Source: Dehalococcoidia bacterium | GTDB taxonomy: Bacteria > Chloroflexota > Dehalococcoidia > E44-bin15 > DAOWNJ01 | Length of the DNA: 13,645 nucleotides | Direction: 5' to 3' | Assembly (NCBI GenBank): GCA_030642645.1 | Contig: DAOWNJ010000012.1 | Span: 1-13,645, forward strand | Shown here: positions 13,584 to 13,645 of the stretch, in pieces | Layout of the letters: the number at the start of each line of letters is the position of its first letter | Numbering within the stretch: position 1 is the first letter of the stretch | Notes under the pieces: model-generated | Databases searched by the model: none | Seen by the model: only the letters and a program-made list of their open reading frames with translations | Told to the model about the DNA's origin: nothing | Program-made: the position numbers and the translations under genes

Positions 13584-13645
13584 ATGGATACGGAAGAAGA
13601 AACAAGAATCCTACGCATATTGGCTGATGATTGGGATAAGAACCC
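13584..13645 (+). CDS. Start of an unidentified gene (runs off the right edge)
   Basis: An ATG at 13584, with TAGGA 5-9 bases upstream, opens a frame of 20 codons to the window end: MDTEEETRILRILADDWDKN. The acidic, helical start has no recognisable motif. It lies after a terminator, so it is probably a separate transcript from the HEPN-motif gene. Too short to assign. Confidence 0.5.
   Translation, partial: MDTEEETRILRILADDWDKN

Noticed and set aside
1..13645. CRISPR array or riboswitch
   Set aside because: No regularly spaced repeats were seen, and no leader matches a riboswitch class I can recognise.

Overview
This window looks like chromosomal DNA from an uncultivated bacterium. The best guess is Chloroflexota, near Dehalococcoidia. 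That guess rests on the recA-recX-rny-ymdB gene order, heavy use of AGG for arginine, several TTG starts, a small two-ribbon zinc protein and a PEP carboxykinase-like gene. It is an inference from gene content, not a phylogeny.

Positions 1-1378 (minus strand) carry an ABC-2 export system: an ATPase whose stop codon overlaps the start of its membrane permease, which runs off the left edge. A short divergent region (1379-1450) with one palindromic -10 element separates it from nadE (NAD synthetase, plus strand).

Positions 2224-9039 form a tight run of eight plus-strand genes that probably makes one operon. In order these are recA, recX, rny (RNase Y), a ymdB-type phosphodiesterase, a PHP-domain phosphoesterase, an alpha/beta hydrolase, a divergent plsY-like acyltransferase, and a zinc-finger membrane protein. 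Four of the seven junctions overlap or abut, and the largest gap is 21 bp. The first five genes join recombination (RecA and its modulator) to RNA turnover (RNase Y, a cyclic-nucleotide phosphodiesterase, and a relative of RNase AM/pAp phosphatases). The last three are envelope or unknown functions.

Positions 9010-11519 are a mixed stretch. It holds a DUF998 membrane protein on the minus strand that overlaps the operon's last gene tail to tail, then a divergently transcribed ATP-type PEP carboxykinase homologue with an altered P-loop, then a tRNA-Gly(CCC) gene with an encoded CCA end.

Positions 11520-13645, just past the tRNA, look like an accessory or island region. They contain the left end and first part of an IS3-family element cut off after its helix-turn-helix, a small orphan ORF fused in frame to that remnant, a two-zinc-ribbon protein with a very strong promoter and terminator, a short degraded coding remnant, a HEPN-motif protein, a terminator, and the first codons of another gene. 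Base composition is visibly more AT-rich from about 12800 to the end. I see no CRISPR array, phage structural gene or complete known defence system. The most distinctive items are the HEPN protein in this island, the divergent PEP carboxykinase and the symmetric divergent promoter.
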